DNA of 64,000 nt from Hahellaceae bacterium (GTDB lineage Bacteria > Pseudomonadota > Gammaproteobacteria > Pseudomonadales > Oleiphilaceae), in the NCBI GenBank assembly GCA_016744695.1, contig JADGDV010000014.1, forward strand, positions 1-64,000, given 5' to 3'. Of this stretch, positions 53,792-63,042 are shown piece by piece. The position numbers were made by a program, and so were the translations under genes. Below the pieces are notes generated by a model. That model had not been told where the DNA came from. It saw nothing but the letters and a program-made list of their open reading frames with translations, and did no database searches. Within the stretch, counting starts at the first letter, position 1, and each line of letters opens with the position of its first letter.

Positions 53792-55105
53792 ATGGATTCA
53801 GAGAAGAAGGAAACCGTTCTGTTTGTCGATGATGAAGCGCCGATACTTTCATCGTTAAAGCGTCTATTTAGAAAGGCGAGTTTTAATTGCTGTTTTGCTG
53901 AGAGCGGAGAAGAAGGGCTGAAATTATTGGAGGGTCAAACGGTTGACTTGATTGTCTCTGATATGCGGATGCCGAAAATGAGTGGTGCTGAGTTTTTGGC
54001 TATTGCCCGCACAAAATGGCCAGACACCATGAGAATATTGCTTACTGGCCACTCAGACATTAGTGCAACGATTGATGCGTTAAATAAAGGCGGGATATAT
54101 CGATATATTAGTAAGCCCTGGAATGATCAGGAACTTGAAGAGGCTATTGAGCAAAGTCTGCGGTTACGTCGCTTAGAGCGTGAGCGTGTTGAATTGTTAG
54201 AACTCACGCAAAGCCAGAATGATAAATTACAGTCGTTTAATGTTGAGTTGGAAAACAGAGTAGACGCCCGCACCCAGGAGATTCAGCAAACCGCCGATAT
54301 GCTTGATATGGCATACGATGAGTTAAAAGAAAGTTACGACCTGTTTATTCGAGTGTTTTCGACGATAGTCAGTAGTCGATTTAATTCTCAACGCATCAAT
54401 ACGAGTATGATGGCTGATCTTGCCAAAAAAATAGCTGTAAAAGTTAACTTATCAGAAGATGAGACAACCCATATATACTATGCCTGCCTACTGCATGAGC
54501 TTGGTAAGCTTAGTTTGCCAGACAATATATTGGCGCAGTCAGAAGCGTTATTGGATAACGAAAGCTTTGAAGTTTACAGGCAGTACCCTGCGTTGGGTGA
54601 AATGGTTTTGATGAGCATAGAAAGGCTAGCATTATCATCAAAAATCATTGGTACCCATATGGAGCGTTATGATGGGACAGGCTTTCCTAATGGCCTCAAA
54701 GGAACGGCTATACCACGGGGTGCTCGGTTGTTGCGTGTGGTACGAGATTTTATTGGCTTACAAATTGGTGTGATTGAAAGAGAGCCAATGAATCATGATG
54801 ATGCGTATGCTTATCTTAAGGCACATGCGGGGAAAATTTATGATCCCGGTGTCGTTAAGGTTTTAGGATTATTTCAAAAGGACTTTATAGTAGAGTCAGT
54901 CAATGCCAATGAAATTCAAATAAGTGTTATGACACTTAAGCCTGGAATGGTTATTTCCAAAGATGTCACGAATGCTAATGGCATTTTATTGATAGCAGAG
55001 GGGTCCACTCTTACAGACACAATAATAGATAGGTTTATGTCTATTGAACGTTTGGAAAATAAGAAACTGAAAGTATATATATACCTCGATGGAGAAAAGA
55101 AATGA
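53792..55105 (+). CDS. Response regulator with degenerate HD-GYP domain
   Basis: A 437-aa protein. The receiver (about residues 5-125) has 'VLFVDDEAPILSSLKRLFRK' and 'LIVSDMRMPKMSGAEFLAI'. A long coiled coil joins it to an HD-GYP-like domain at about 190-360: 'YYACLLHELGKLSLPDNILA', 'IIGTHMERYDGTGFPNGLKG' and 'RGARLLRVVRDFIGL'. The signature HD of true members is HE here and GYP is GFP, so c-di-GMP hydrolysis is doubtful. A terminal barrel-like part ('LKPGMVISKDVTNANGILLI') ends the protein. It may act as a sensor of the two adjacent kinases' output. Confidence 0.87.
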   Translation: MDSEKKETVLFVDDEAPILSSLKRLFRKASFNCCFAESGEEGLKLLEGQTVDLIVSDMRMPKMSGAEFLAIARTKWPDTMRILLTGHSDISATIDALNKGGIYRYISKPWNDQELEEAIEQSLRLRRLERERVELLELTQSQNDKLQSFNVELENRVDARTQEIQQTADMLDMAYDELKESYDLFIRVFSTIVSSRFNSQRINTSMMADLAKKIAVKVNLSEDETTHIYYACLLHELGKLSLPDNILAQSEALLDNESFEVYRQYPALGEMVLMSIERLALSSKIIGTHMERYDGTGFPNGLKGTAIPRGARLLRVVRDFIGLQIGVIEREPMNHDDAYAYLKAHAGKIYDPGVVKVLGLFQKDFIVESVNANEIQISVMTLKPGMVISKDVTNANGILLIAEGSTLTDTIIDRFMSIERLENKKLKVYIYLDGEKK

Positions 55106-55632
55106 CTGTAATTGTAATCATTGATGACGAGATTAATATTCTCAAGTCTATCCAAAGAGTATTACGTCATGAGCCTTGGGAGGTCTTAACCTTTAATGAC
55201 CCTCATCAGGCTATTCGTGACTTGAGTGGTCGCCGTGATATTGATGTAATTATATCTGATTATCGTATGCCGCAAATGAATGGTGTTGAGCTATTACAAT
55301 CCTTAAAAGAGCAATGCCCTGATTCTATTCGTATGATATTAAGTGGTCAGGTAGATATGGAGGCGGTGTTAAACGCGATTAATAAAGCGGAGGTCTATCG
55401 CTTTATTATGAAACCATGGAATGCTGAAGACCTCGTTATTACATTAAAAAATGCCATAGCCCATAATCAGCTTATTATAGAAAATAAACAACTGGCAGAA
55501 ACGGTAAGGGCCCAGCATAAAGAAATTAACAGACACGTAACCGAGCTTAAACGACTTGAGAAAGATTCCCCTGGTATTACGCAAGTGGATTGGGCGGAGG
55601 ATGGTTCGATAGACTTCACTGATGAGTTTTAA
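55102..55632 (+). CDS. Stand-alone receiver protein
   Basis: A 176-aa protein with a receiver (residues 1 to about 125: 'VIVIIDDEINILKSIQRVLR', 'DVIISDYRMPQMNGVELLQS', switch lysine in 'YRFIMKPWNAEDLVI') and a C-terminal coiled coil ('IENKQLAETVRAQHKEINRH') with an acidic end. There is no DNA-binding output. Its receiver resembles that of the preceding HD-GYP-like protein. The ATG overlaps the upstream stop (ATGA), and a terminator follows directly, so it closes the operon. Confidence 0.87.
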   Translation: MTVIVIIDDEINILKSIQRVLRHEPWEVLTFNDPHQAIRDLSGRRDIDVIISDYRMPQMNGVELLQSLKEQCPDSIRMILSGQVDMEAVLNAINKAEVYRFIMKPWNAEDLVITLKNAIAHNQLIIENKQLAETVRAQHKEINRHVTELKRLEKDSPGITQVDWAEDGSIDFTDEF

Positions 55633-55680
55633 CCTAGTCGAAAAAGCTTATATTTCTCGACTAGGTTAAAATCATTTTTT
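55627..55680. terminator. Bidirectional terminator between signalling operon and unknown operon
   Basis: A 15-base perfect inverted repeat ('ttttaacctagtcga' at 55627-55641 and its complement at 55657-55671) with a 15-base loop overlaps the end of the receiver gene and lies just before the stop of the convergent 1396-aa gene. It is followed by T runs on the plus strand and preceded by A/T runs on the other, so it should end both transcripts. Confidence 0.88.
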
Positions 55681-58600
55681 TACAATTCTTCCTTCTCTGC
55701 TTGAGCACTCGAAAGCTTTAGCCATCCCTCCTGAATCGTTGACGGTGTATGAGATAACTTTGGCTCAGGCACCGCATCGACCACGGGTGATTCATCCCAA
55801 ACGGTTAAGCCTGTTTTCCTCACCCAACTCCAATTACCCTGTATTTCAGAGGGAAGTGGCATTCGTATCGTTTCTGGGTTACTTAGAATAGGGCCAACGC
55901 GGAAGGTCACTGACATATTCTCAAGTGCAGTAGCCACATGCTCTCTCAGTAGTTCAATCTTTTTACGAGGCAATATGCCACTCGTGGCATGCACACCGCC
56001 TCGCGGATCAATCACTAGCGTTAACATCACACTCTTTGATGCGGGGTCTGTCTTGCCTGGTGCGACAGGGCGCACCTTTATTACGGGGGCTTCGTTAATA
56101 TAAGGGTGCTTAACCGGCTCTGCGGTTGAAGCTTCCGAATAGGATGAGTAAAACCCTTGTGTGGTTTGGATTGCGCCTAAATAGCCATGATGAGGACGTG
56201 ATGGACGTGTCTGGTTGGCGATCTCTTCATGGATGGGGTAAAACTGGCTGTAGTCATCATTAATGAAATAGCCAATTAAACCATCGCCGAGTCGCGTTAG
56301 TTCGCCTAAACGTACATCAAATGCCGTGCTGCTTAGGTCGCCTTGAGTTTCTAGTTCTTTGGTTTCCAAGCGTAGGCTAGCCCTTACGACAGCCAGTGGT
56401 CGACCCACTAATACTGATAAGTGTTCATCACCTTCGCGGCCCAAGGGGTCGACCGTCCATAAGGTCGAATCTATCATCCGTAGCAGTGCACCTAATGCGG
56501 AGTCGTTTGAATAGCTAGGGGTCTCTTCAGAAACGGTCATTTCAGGGTTTAAAGCACGTTGTGCATCGTGCTCTCCTGCCGCTAACAAACCATTCACTAC
56601 GCCTTGAAGGTGCTTGTTATTGACGGAGGGTGGAGCACCAAACGAACCGGGGTCGCCGGGTACGCCTTGCCATTCTAATGAGGTCGTTAGTATTTCACCA
56701 GAAATAGGGCGTCTGCGTTGAACCTGACCGAGACTATAGCCTTGATCATCATAGAACTCTAAGGCTTCATCTAAATGATCAGGTAGCAGCCATCCACAAA
56801 TGGGAGAAATCGTTTTACTCGCATCTTGTTGATCATTTTCAGCTTGGATCATTCTGAACATGAGTCGACTGGGTTGAACAATACGTGGAGGCAATCGCAT
56901 CATCTGAGGTGAGTCTGCATTACTTTCCATATCTTCGGCTTTAATCGGGTTGTTCAGGGTTTCATGGCTAACATCAATGTATTGGCCAAAGGCATCAACG
57001 ATGCGTAATTTTACTAACCTGAAATGTCCCGCGCGTACTGGGAACTTCTTAAGATTACTGATCGTTCGTTTCTCTTGTTCTAACTGGTCGAGCCCTTTCT
57101 CTTCTGCTTCGTTGCCATTAACCAAAGGAGAAAATTGGTAATCATCAACTTGGGCTAATAGGTAATCATTAAACCCTGATATATTACCGGATAGTACATC
57201 GAGCTTTTCTATGGCTTCTCGCAACTCACCTAAAGCCAATTCTTGGGCATCATTTGCAATATCTTCGGCTGAGCCATCTTCTGCGAGGTCTTCATCTTCA
57301 ATAAATTTCGTTAGTCGGTCTGCCATAGTTCTTGTAACGGCGGGAGTAAGCAGGGTCGACCCTTGGTAGGAATAACCCTCTCTCGTTTCTGTATTGGTAT
57401 CGTTAGTGTCCGTTGTATCGTAATCGTGCTCGTCTAGGTTCCAGTCATCACGATGGTTCGTATTAGGTAGCCACTCTACTTGCCAGTCCATATGAAGAGG
57501 AACCCAAGGCTTACGCCATGGTTTTTGTGCAAACTCGTTGGGTTGCCTACCTTCTATGGTTGCAACACTCGCTAATACCTGAGCATCTAATTCTGGGTTG
57601 ATCTGCAGGTTTTTCATTAATGAAATTTGTACTTGGTACTTTTGGGTGATGCTCTCTGCGGTGAGCTTATCGAGTGTGTACTGTTTAGATGGGTATTGCT
57701 TGTCTAATGCCCCTGATGATTGCAACCCTAAGATATGACTTGCGGCGATTGATGCATTATCCAGATCTAGTAATAAGGCTTCATTAAATAAAGCGTGAGT
57801 CTCTGGGGGAATTTGGCCTGAGTGTAACCGACCATTTGTAATGTGATTGGGTTTAACCGTATACAGAGTGTTGATTTTACTTGTGTTTCTTGCCTTATGG
57901 CCGATGTTAATACCCACGCTGGTGACGGTTTCATCACTTAACCGACAAATCAATAAACCATCGTCGGAAAGTCGACTGTCTTCACCATGTTTATAGCCGC
58001 GTTTAGCTTCAGAAAAAAGAATAACCGGGTCTTTTGGTTGCCAATAACGAGGCATCGATTTACGAATAGCAACCGATTTTCTTGGTTTGGCTTTTCGTTT
58101 AAAAGTGTCTGGATTGGCTTTTTTGAGCATGTTTTCTTTAGTTAATGCCATGCCATCTTTTCGCACAAAAAATCTGGATTTAACGTTTGAACGTGTCTTT
58201 TTATCGTCTTTTTTAACGGTACTTTTTTGTTTTCTACCTTGGTGCTCCCATACTTTTTTTCGCTCTATGCTGTTAGCTTCACTGCTTGAGAGGTCTGGGA
58301 ATGCGTCACCTTCCATAATAGTGTCGGTAACAAATCCACCCGGCTGAGATTCAAAATCTTCTGAATGCAATAAAGACTCTAGCGTTGCTAAGCCATCTTG
58401 CTCCTGTAGTTCAGGTAATAAGCCGTAGTGGTAACCGTTATAGATACGTTCAGCATGTTGGTGATCTGCATTTTTTGCGAGTAGTGCAGAAAGTGCTTCA
58501 ACGCCTGTGTTGCCTACGCAAACAGAGAGGTTGTCTGGGTTGGGTTTGCCTGAATTTTTTGGATCGTAATTACCACCATGCTTATTCCACTTAACACCGT

Positions 58601-59870
58601 AGGTCATACTGTGGCATAACATCTGCCTAGGCCAGTAGGATAAAAAGTCAGCATCAATTGCAACAAAAGCCTGTTCGGCGATTTCAGAGAATCGCGCTGA
58701 TTCTTCTGATAGGTAAGTGAAAGCACTACCTGAATTAATTGTGTTTAGTGCATTGTTAGCAATGTTAAGGATGCCGCTATCAAATAGAACGCCACTCGTG
58801 GAGGCCTGTGTCGGTGTTGATGCAAAGGCAGACGCAGACGCAGACTTTGCCACATATTCTAAATCCCTATATGCCTTTGGTCGCGTTGCATCGCTATACT
58901 CTACTTTAAGGCCCGCCAAACGTTCTTTTTGTTTTTGGTTCTTTTCCAGGCTTGCCAATCGAGCGTTAGCATCTTCAGTATCGCTGGACAATGCCCAGCC
59001 CATTTGATTAAGTTTTTCTTTCCATTGCTCTTTCGATGTTGGCTCATACAAAGGGTCATCATTTTTATCTGAATACCAGCCTGTTACCAAATAGCTAATA
59101 GGGCCACGATCGACATCAGACATGTCGTCATAAAACCCTAGTTTTCCTTCAACATTATCGTAATAGGCGGCGTAGCCAGGGTCACCTTCTCCTATCGCAG
59201 TAAGCCATCGGTCATTGTTGTTATCTCTATCTTCTACAAAACTCCCGAGAGAGACGACTCTATCTGCTTTATCAATGGCTTCACTCTTGATGACCCAAGC
59301 ACGCACCTGACGCTTGCTGTTATTGTTTGCGCCAGGGGATGAGCGAGTCACTAGCCAACGATCAGGCACCAGAGGGAACTCGGTATTTTCATTAACTTCA
59401 AGGTCGTTTTGTTCTTGCTGAATTGAAGATGATTCAGACGGTGGTGTTTCATCTTGTTCATTAGAAACGGTTGTTCCATGGGTTAAACCATCGGGTAAGG
59501 ACCAATGAAGGTAGATGCCGTGCTTACGTTTTTCATAGGTAGCAAAGGGAACTCTTCCACCGACTACTTGTGGGTCTTCAGATTGAACGTTTTCTGATGC
59601 TGTAGTGGCGTTAGACCTTGCTGAATCTACGCCTTCAAACTTCTCTTTCTCTTCTGTGTATCCCGCAATATTATTCGGGTTAAATAAAACGTTAGCCCAC
59701 GCGTCTTTCTCATTAGATTTGTCAACAACCAGTACATCCAGCTCTACTGGCACAAGAAGACATGGCCCTCGCCAAAGTAAAGGGTCATTGGTTCTAATGA
59801 TTTTTGCGTTTAGTCCTTCAGCCAATACTAAATTTTGATAAGCTTTTTCTATTTTATAATTACGTTTCAT
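55680..59870 (-). CDS. Very large protein of unknown function
   Basis: A 1396-aa protein with no signal peptide or membrane helix and no characterised family that I recognise. The first third has 'RGPCLLVPVELDVLVVD' (about 34-50), 'GIYLHWSLPDGLTHG' (about 118-132), 'FPLVPDRWLVTRSS' (about 165) and 'GPISYLVTGWYSDKNDDPLY' (about 253-272). Later come a Ser/Ala low-complexity patch (about 340-355), 'CHSMTYGVKWN' (about 417), a Lys/Arg-rich stretch (about 540-605), 'FRLVKLRIVDAFGQYIDV' (about 955) and a C-terminal part with 'LVIDPRGGVHATSGILPRKK' (about 1285) and 'WSWVRKTGLTVWDE'. 'GGAGGTGG' precedes the ATG, which overlaps the upstream stop by four bases. It ends the operon. Confidence 0.75.
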   Translation of the reverse strand: MKRNYKIEKAYQNLVLAEGLNAKIIRTNDPLLWRGPCLLVPVELDVLVVDKSNEKDAWANVLFNPNNIAGYTEEKEKFEGVDSARSNATTASENVQSEDPQVVGGRVPFATYEKRKHGIYLHWSLPDGLTHGTTVSNEQDETPPSESSSIQQEQNDLEVNENTEFPLVPDRWLVTRSSPGANNNSKRQVRAWVIKSEAIDKADRVVSLGSFVEDRDNNNDRWLTAIGEGDPGYAAYYDNVEGKLGFYDDMSDVDRGPISYLVTGWYSDKNDDPLYEPTSKEQWKEKLNQMGWALSSDTEDANARLASLEKNQKQKERLAGLKVEYSDATRPKAYRDLEYVAKSASASAFASTPTQASTSGVLFDSGILNIANNALNTINSGSAFTYLSEESARFSEIAEQAFVAIDADFLSYWPRQMLCHSMTYGVKWNKHGGNYDPKNSGKPNPDNLSVCVGNTGVEALSALLAKNADHQHAERIYNGYHYGLLPELQEQDGLATLESLLHSEDFESQPGGFVTDTIMEGDAFPDLSSSEANSIERKKVWEHQGRKQKSTVKKDDKKTRSNVKSRFFVRKDGMALTKENMLKKANPDTFKRKAKPRKSVAIRKSMPRYWQPKDPVILFSEAKRGYKHGEDSRLSDDGLLICRLSDETVTSVGINIGHKARNTSKINTLYTVKPNHITNGRLHSGQIPPETHALFNEALLLDLDNASIAASHILGLQSSGALDKQYPSKQYTLDKLTAESITQKYQVQISLMKNLQINPELDAQVLASVATIEGRQPNEFAQKPWRKPWVPLHMDWQVEWLPNTNHRDDWNLDEHDYDTTDTNDTNTETREGYSYQGSTLLTPAVTRTMADRLTKFIEDEDLAEDGSAEDIANDAQELALGELREAIEKLDVLSGNISGFNDYLLAQVDDYQFSPLVNGNEAEEKGLDQLEQEKRTISNLKKFPVRAGHFRLVKLRIVDAFGQYIDVSHETLNNPIKAEDMESNADSPQMMRLPPRIVQPSRLMFRMIQAENDQQDASKTISPICGWLLPDHLDEALEFYDDQGYSLGQVQRRRPISGEILTTSLEWQGVPGDPGSFGAPPSVNNKHLQGVVNGLLAAGEHDAQRALNPEMTVSEETPSYSNDSALGALLRMIDSTLWTVDPLGREGDEHLSVLVGRPLAVVRASLRLETKELETQGDLSSTAFDVRLGELTRLGDGLIGYFINDDYSQFYPIHEEIANQTRPSRPHHGYLGAIQTTQGFYSSYSEASTAEPVKHPYINEAPVIKVRPVAPGKTDPASKSVMLTLVIDPRGGVHATSGILPRKKIELLREHVATALENMSVTFRVGPILSNPETIRMPLPSEIQGNWSWVRKTGLTVWDESPVVDAVPEPKLSHTPSTIQEGWLKLSSAQAEKEEL

Positions 59871-61042
59871 TGGCCACCTCTTGGAGGTACGGGAGCGTAC
59901 GCTTCGTTTGTTAGCTGTTGAATTTCTTGGTCAGAGAGTTTGCTAATCGCCGTGGTAATACCAATGGTTGCGCCTTTGTATTGGCTGGCCATTTCAAACT
60001 TTGGCATATTGTCTAAGGGGGCTTGTTTTCCGCCCCTTTGAAAACGCTGTTGATAGGGGAATTGCAACATTTGCACACTAAATTCAGCGGCTGTTAACGG
60101 TGCATTGTAATCAAACACGTCGGTGTCATCGACGGCTCTTTTTATGTCATTAAGCGCGGTGTGAACAGCCTTTTGTAGTTCTTCTATATGTAATACTTGA
60201 GGGTTAGCTTTGCGAACAGGGATGCTAACAGTATATTGCTCATCACTTGTTCTTGGTATGCCATCAATAGGGTTGCCTTCATCGTCTTTCCACGCCACTT
60301 CATAGCCCGCATGTTCACCGGTCATATGGCGTAGCTTCATATACAAACCGCTGGGGCAAGTTGTAGAACCCTTCACCTCGTTGTTGACGAGCGTTGCTTG
60401 TACGCCAAATTGAATGCCTTCACGAGGCTCTTCAATATCAACAATATCGGGAATACCATCAAACAAACATAATAAAATATCAGGGCCTAAACGGTCCATT
60501 CTCAGCAAACGTAAAGGGGTTCCATTTGAGGTGTTTTTACCTCTATACGCTTTAACTTCTAGCCCCGTCCAACCTGAAACCGCTTGAGAGCGAAATAGAA
60601 ACCCCGTCATATCAGCCGCACTTTTTTTGGCTTTTACCCTTGAATGACGCACATTTTTGGCTTTACTTTCAGTTTCGCGCAATTTAGTTCTAATATTACG
60701 TTCTTCATCGTCTAGTGCGCCCACGACTTTATTAAAAACAGCATGATGATGAGAGAACTCTCTGCTGGTGGTCTTGCCTACACTCAGGGCACCGTCAACC
60801 ATTCGGTCGGTCCAGTTTCTATCAATATAAAAAAACCGAATTGATTCAGGTGGTAGTAATCTTTCGTCAGGAACAAGGTAATCGAAAGGTAAACCGTATA
60901 ATAATCGTAGTCGACCTAGCCAATCGTTTAGGTGTTCAGGGAGAGGCACCTCGGTGCTGTTGTAGACTGATGCCGCATAGTCTTCAACAGATAGACCGTT
61001 TACTTGTTGTATAAAATCCTTTGAATTAGCCCAACTTTTCAT
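59867..61042 (-). CDS. Unknown 391-aa protein of the large-protein operon
   Basis: A 391-aa soluble protein. Its most striking part is a dense aromatic and proline segment at residues 45-90 ('LRLLYGLPFDYLVPDERLLP' then 'PESIRFFYIDRNWTDRMVDG'), which looks like a conserved core. It continues with a coiled, charged stretch ('EERNIRTKLRETESKAKNVR'), then 'MTGFLFRSQAVSGWTGLEVK' and 'ILLCLFDGIPDIVDIEEPRE'. I do not know the fold or function. It lies between the 665-aa and 1396-aa genes, with a two-base gap to the former and a four-base overlap with the latter, so the three are made together. Confidence 0.75.
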   Translation of the reverse strand: MKSWANSKDFIQQVNGLSVEDYAASVYNSTEVPLPEHLNDWLGRLRLLYGLPFDYLVPDERLLPPESIRFFYIDRNWTDRMVDGALSVGKTTSREFSHHHAVFNKVVGALDDEERNIRTKLRETESKAKNVRHSRVKAKKSAADMTGFLFRSQAVSGWTGLEVKAYRGKNTSNGTPLRLLRMDRLGPDILLCLFDGIPDIVDIEEPREGIQFGVQATLVNNEVKGSTTCPSGLYMKLRHMTGEHAGYEVAWKDDEGNPIDGIPRTSDEQYTVSIPVRKANPQVLHIEELQKAVHTALNDIKRAVDDTDVFDYNAPLTAAEFSVQMLQFPYQQRFQRGGKQAPLDNMPKFEMASQYKGATIGITTAISKLSDQEIQQLTNEAYAPVPPRGGQ

Positions 61043-61044
61043 AA

Positions 61045-63042
61045 TTATAAGTCTCCTGGTCCTTCAAAATCTGTTATGTCGAGTTCATCAAATACCGCTG
61101 CGTGTTCGGCATTCAAGTGACCAAATTCGTGCTCTGCATCATTAAGTACGGCATCAAAACCACCCGCTAAAACAGAATCTACGGTGAGCGCTAAATCATC
61201 CACTAAGTTACCAGTGCCAATGAGGCCACCGTTTACTTGGCCAGACTGAATATCCATGCCGAGCATTGACTCAACTTGTCCTGATTCTAAGTTGAGCGCT
61301 TCCATCACGGCATGGCCATCAAGCCCTGGTAATTTATCGCTTATATCAGAAAGCCCTGTTGGGTCAGTGAGCGTGCCGAGTAAGGCTTCGTTTAATATTC
61401 GTGGGCCAACGCGGTCTAACAGTTGTTCAATGAGCATCTTATGATCCAGAAACTGGCGGGGATCAAAATTTGGAATCAATAAACCTAGTTTGTCTTTAAT
61501 ATTGTGCCCATTAATTAACTTAGAGGCTCGTTGGTGGCCTTTTCTTCGCCACTTCAGAAGCTCTAGAGCAAATTTAGAATCGTTCAATGCCATGAGTCGT
61601 CCTAACTCAAACGCAGAGGCATAACCTACGTTTTCAAGCCCTGTTAGGGGGTCAATACGCCTGGCTTGGTCTGATGTGTGGTAGGGGCCTTCATTCGTAT
61701 TACGCTCAACACCGACAGGCACCATTGGCCCGCGATAGAAACTTGTTTTCTGTTCTCCGTCACGTGCTTGGTGGTTAAGAGGAATATGCCCGCTATCTAA
61801 TGCAACATGATATTTTGTATTGGGTGTGGTGGCACTGTTAGTTGCTTGATGAGCGGTCATTCCCATTAAACCGATGCCTCCTGATTCTGGTAAGGCTTTC
61901 ATTAACCCTTCAAAATCACCTTTGCCTTCACATTGAAACGTCCAACGCGCCAAACAGATCAGTTTTATGGTGGGCTCAGGGTAAGGAAAACTGTTGAAAT
62001 CTGGGTTGTAGGTAAACCAAGAAGCTACAGCGATGGGTGTATTTGCAACATGAATCTCTTCAGTAGATGAGATATGTGTAGTCGCGAGGCTATGGGAGGC
62101 AAGCATTGGGCTTGCAGTGCGAGTACCTCGTTCATCGTGAACGATGGGCTGTTCTCTTATCTCAGTGTTATAAGGACTACCATAAATAGCTTCATGAACT
62201 TGGGTACGATAGGCCATTTCCTTGGAAACCCGTGAACGGGGTGATGGGTTTCTGGGGGTCGTCAATACATCATGACTTTTAGGAAGCATATCTTCCTGGC
62301 CTTCTAAAGAGACCAAACAAGCGACATATTTCTGACCACTTACAGGGAGCCGGTTACCCACAACCACTGAGAACCAGCCATCCTTATCTTGGCCTAGCAG
62401 TTCTTTATCTTCGGTGTTCACTTGTCGTACGTGTGTGAGCAAAGGCAGTTCACTAGCAAGGGGGGCGACTTCCTGAAATAGCGAGTTCTTAACTTCTATG
62501 CCTAAGCATACCTTGTCTCTCTCTTTTTGTGTAAGGGAGTCGTATAGTTTGTTGGCGCCAGTCTTACTGGATTCTGGCGCCCAACTAAAGGGTTTATGTG
62601 AAAGCACGCTTTCGACAGTAGAGCTAGGCGGGTCGAGTAAGGTGACCTCATCTTCAGAGAATAACAGAAGCGCTAACCAGGGCTGCTTACTAGTTTCGTC
62701 TTCGTTTGAGGTTCGCTCCCAAGGCAGTGTACGCCTTTTTAATACCGCGCAGGGCAGCCGTGCGTCAAAAGGCCCGTCTGCATTTGCGGGGGGGTAAACT
62801 GAATGAATTTCATCAGCTTGTAATATAAAGCGAGGCCCTGTGACGGTAAAAGGCGCGGTATTGATGTCAGGTAGTTTTTTAGAGTAGCCGTCATCAATTG
62901 ATAAAGACGTATCATCACCTTCCTCTTGAGTAATCGGTTCTTCTACAGACTGGTTGACCTTTAGCTCGTATTCACCTGCTTTTAAGGGAGGTGGGCAGCT
63001 ATCGTAAAAAACAACGCTGCCTTTCTTAGGTTGATTGCTCAT
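61045..63042 (-). CDS. Unknown 665-aa protein of the large-protein operon
   Basis: A 665-aa soluble protein. After an acidic N-terminus, residues 64-110 read 'PFTVTGPRFILQADEIHSVY' and 'PPANADGPFDARLPCAVLKR', followed by 'KQPWLALLLFSEDEVTLLDP'. Near residues 465-510 is a basic helical part 'VGYASAFELGRLMALNDSKF' and 'ALELLKWRRKGHQRASK'. The last 130 residues are Gly/Asp/Leu rich ('LIGTGNLVDDLALTVDSVLA'). No catalytic motif, membrane helix or signal peptide is seen and no characterised family is recognised. Its ATG overlaps the stop of the 303-aa gene by four bases. Confidence 0.75.
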   Translation of the reverse strand: MSNQPKKGSVVFYDSCPPPLKAGEYELKVNQSVEEPITQEEGDDTSLSIDDGYSKKLPDINTAPFTVTGPRFILQADEIHSVYPPANADGPFDARLPCAVLKRRTLPWERTSNEDETSKQPWLALLLFSEDEVTLLDPPSSTVESVLSHKPFSWAPESSKTGANKLYDSLTQKERDKVCLGIEVKNSLFQEVAPLASELPLLTHVRQVNTEDKELLGQDKDGWFSVVVGNRLPVSGQKYVACLVSLEGQEDMLPKSHDVLTTPRNPSPRSRVSKEMAYRTQVHEAIYGSPYNTEIREQPIVHDERGTRTASPMLASHSLATTHISSTEEIHVANTPIAVASWFTYNPDFNSFPYPEPTIKLICLARWTFQCEGKGDFEGLMKALPESGGIGLMGMTAHQATNSATTPNTKYHVALDSGHIPLNHQARDGEQKTSFYRGPMVPVGVERNTNEGPYHTSDQARRIDPLTGLENVGYASAFELGRLMALNDSKFALELLKWRRKGHQRASKLINGHNIKDKLGLLIPNFDPRQFLDHKMLIEQLLDRVGPRILNEALLGTLTDPTGLSDISDKLPGLDGHAVMEALNLESGQVESMLGMDIQSGQVNGGLIGTGNLVDDLALTVDSVLAGGFDAVLNDAEHEFGHLNAEHAAVFDELDITDFEGPGDL

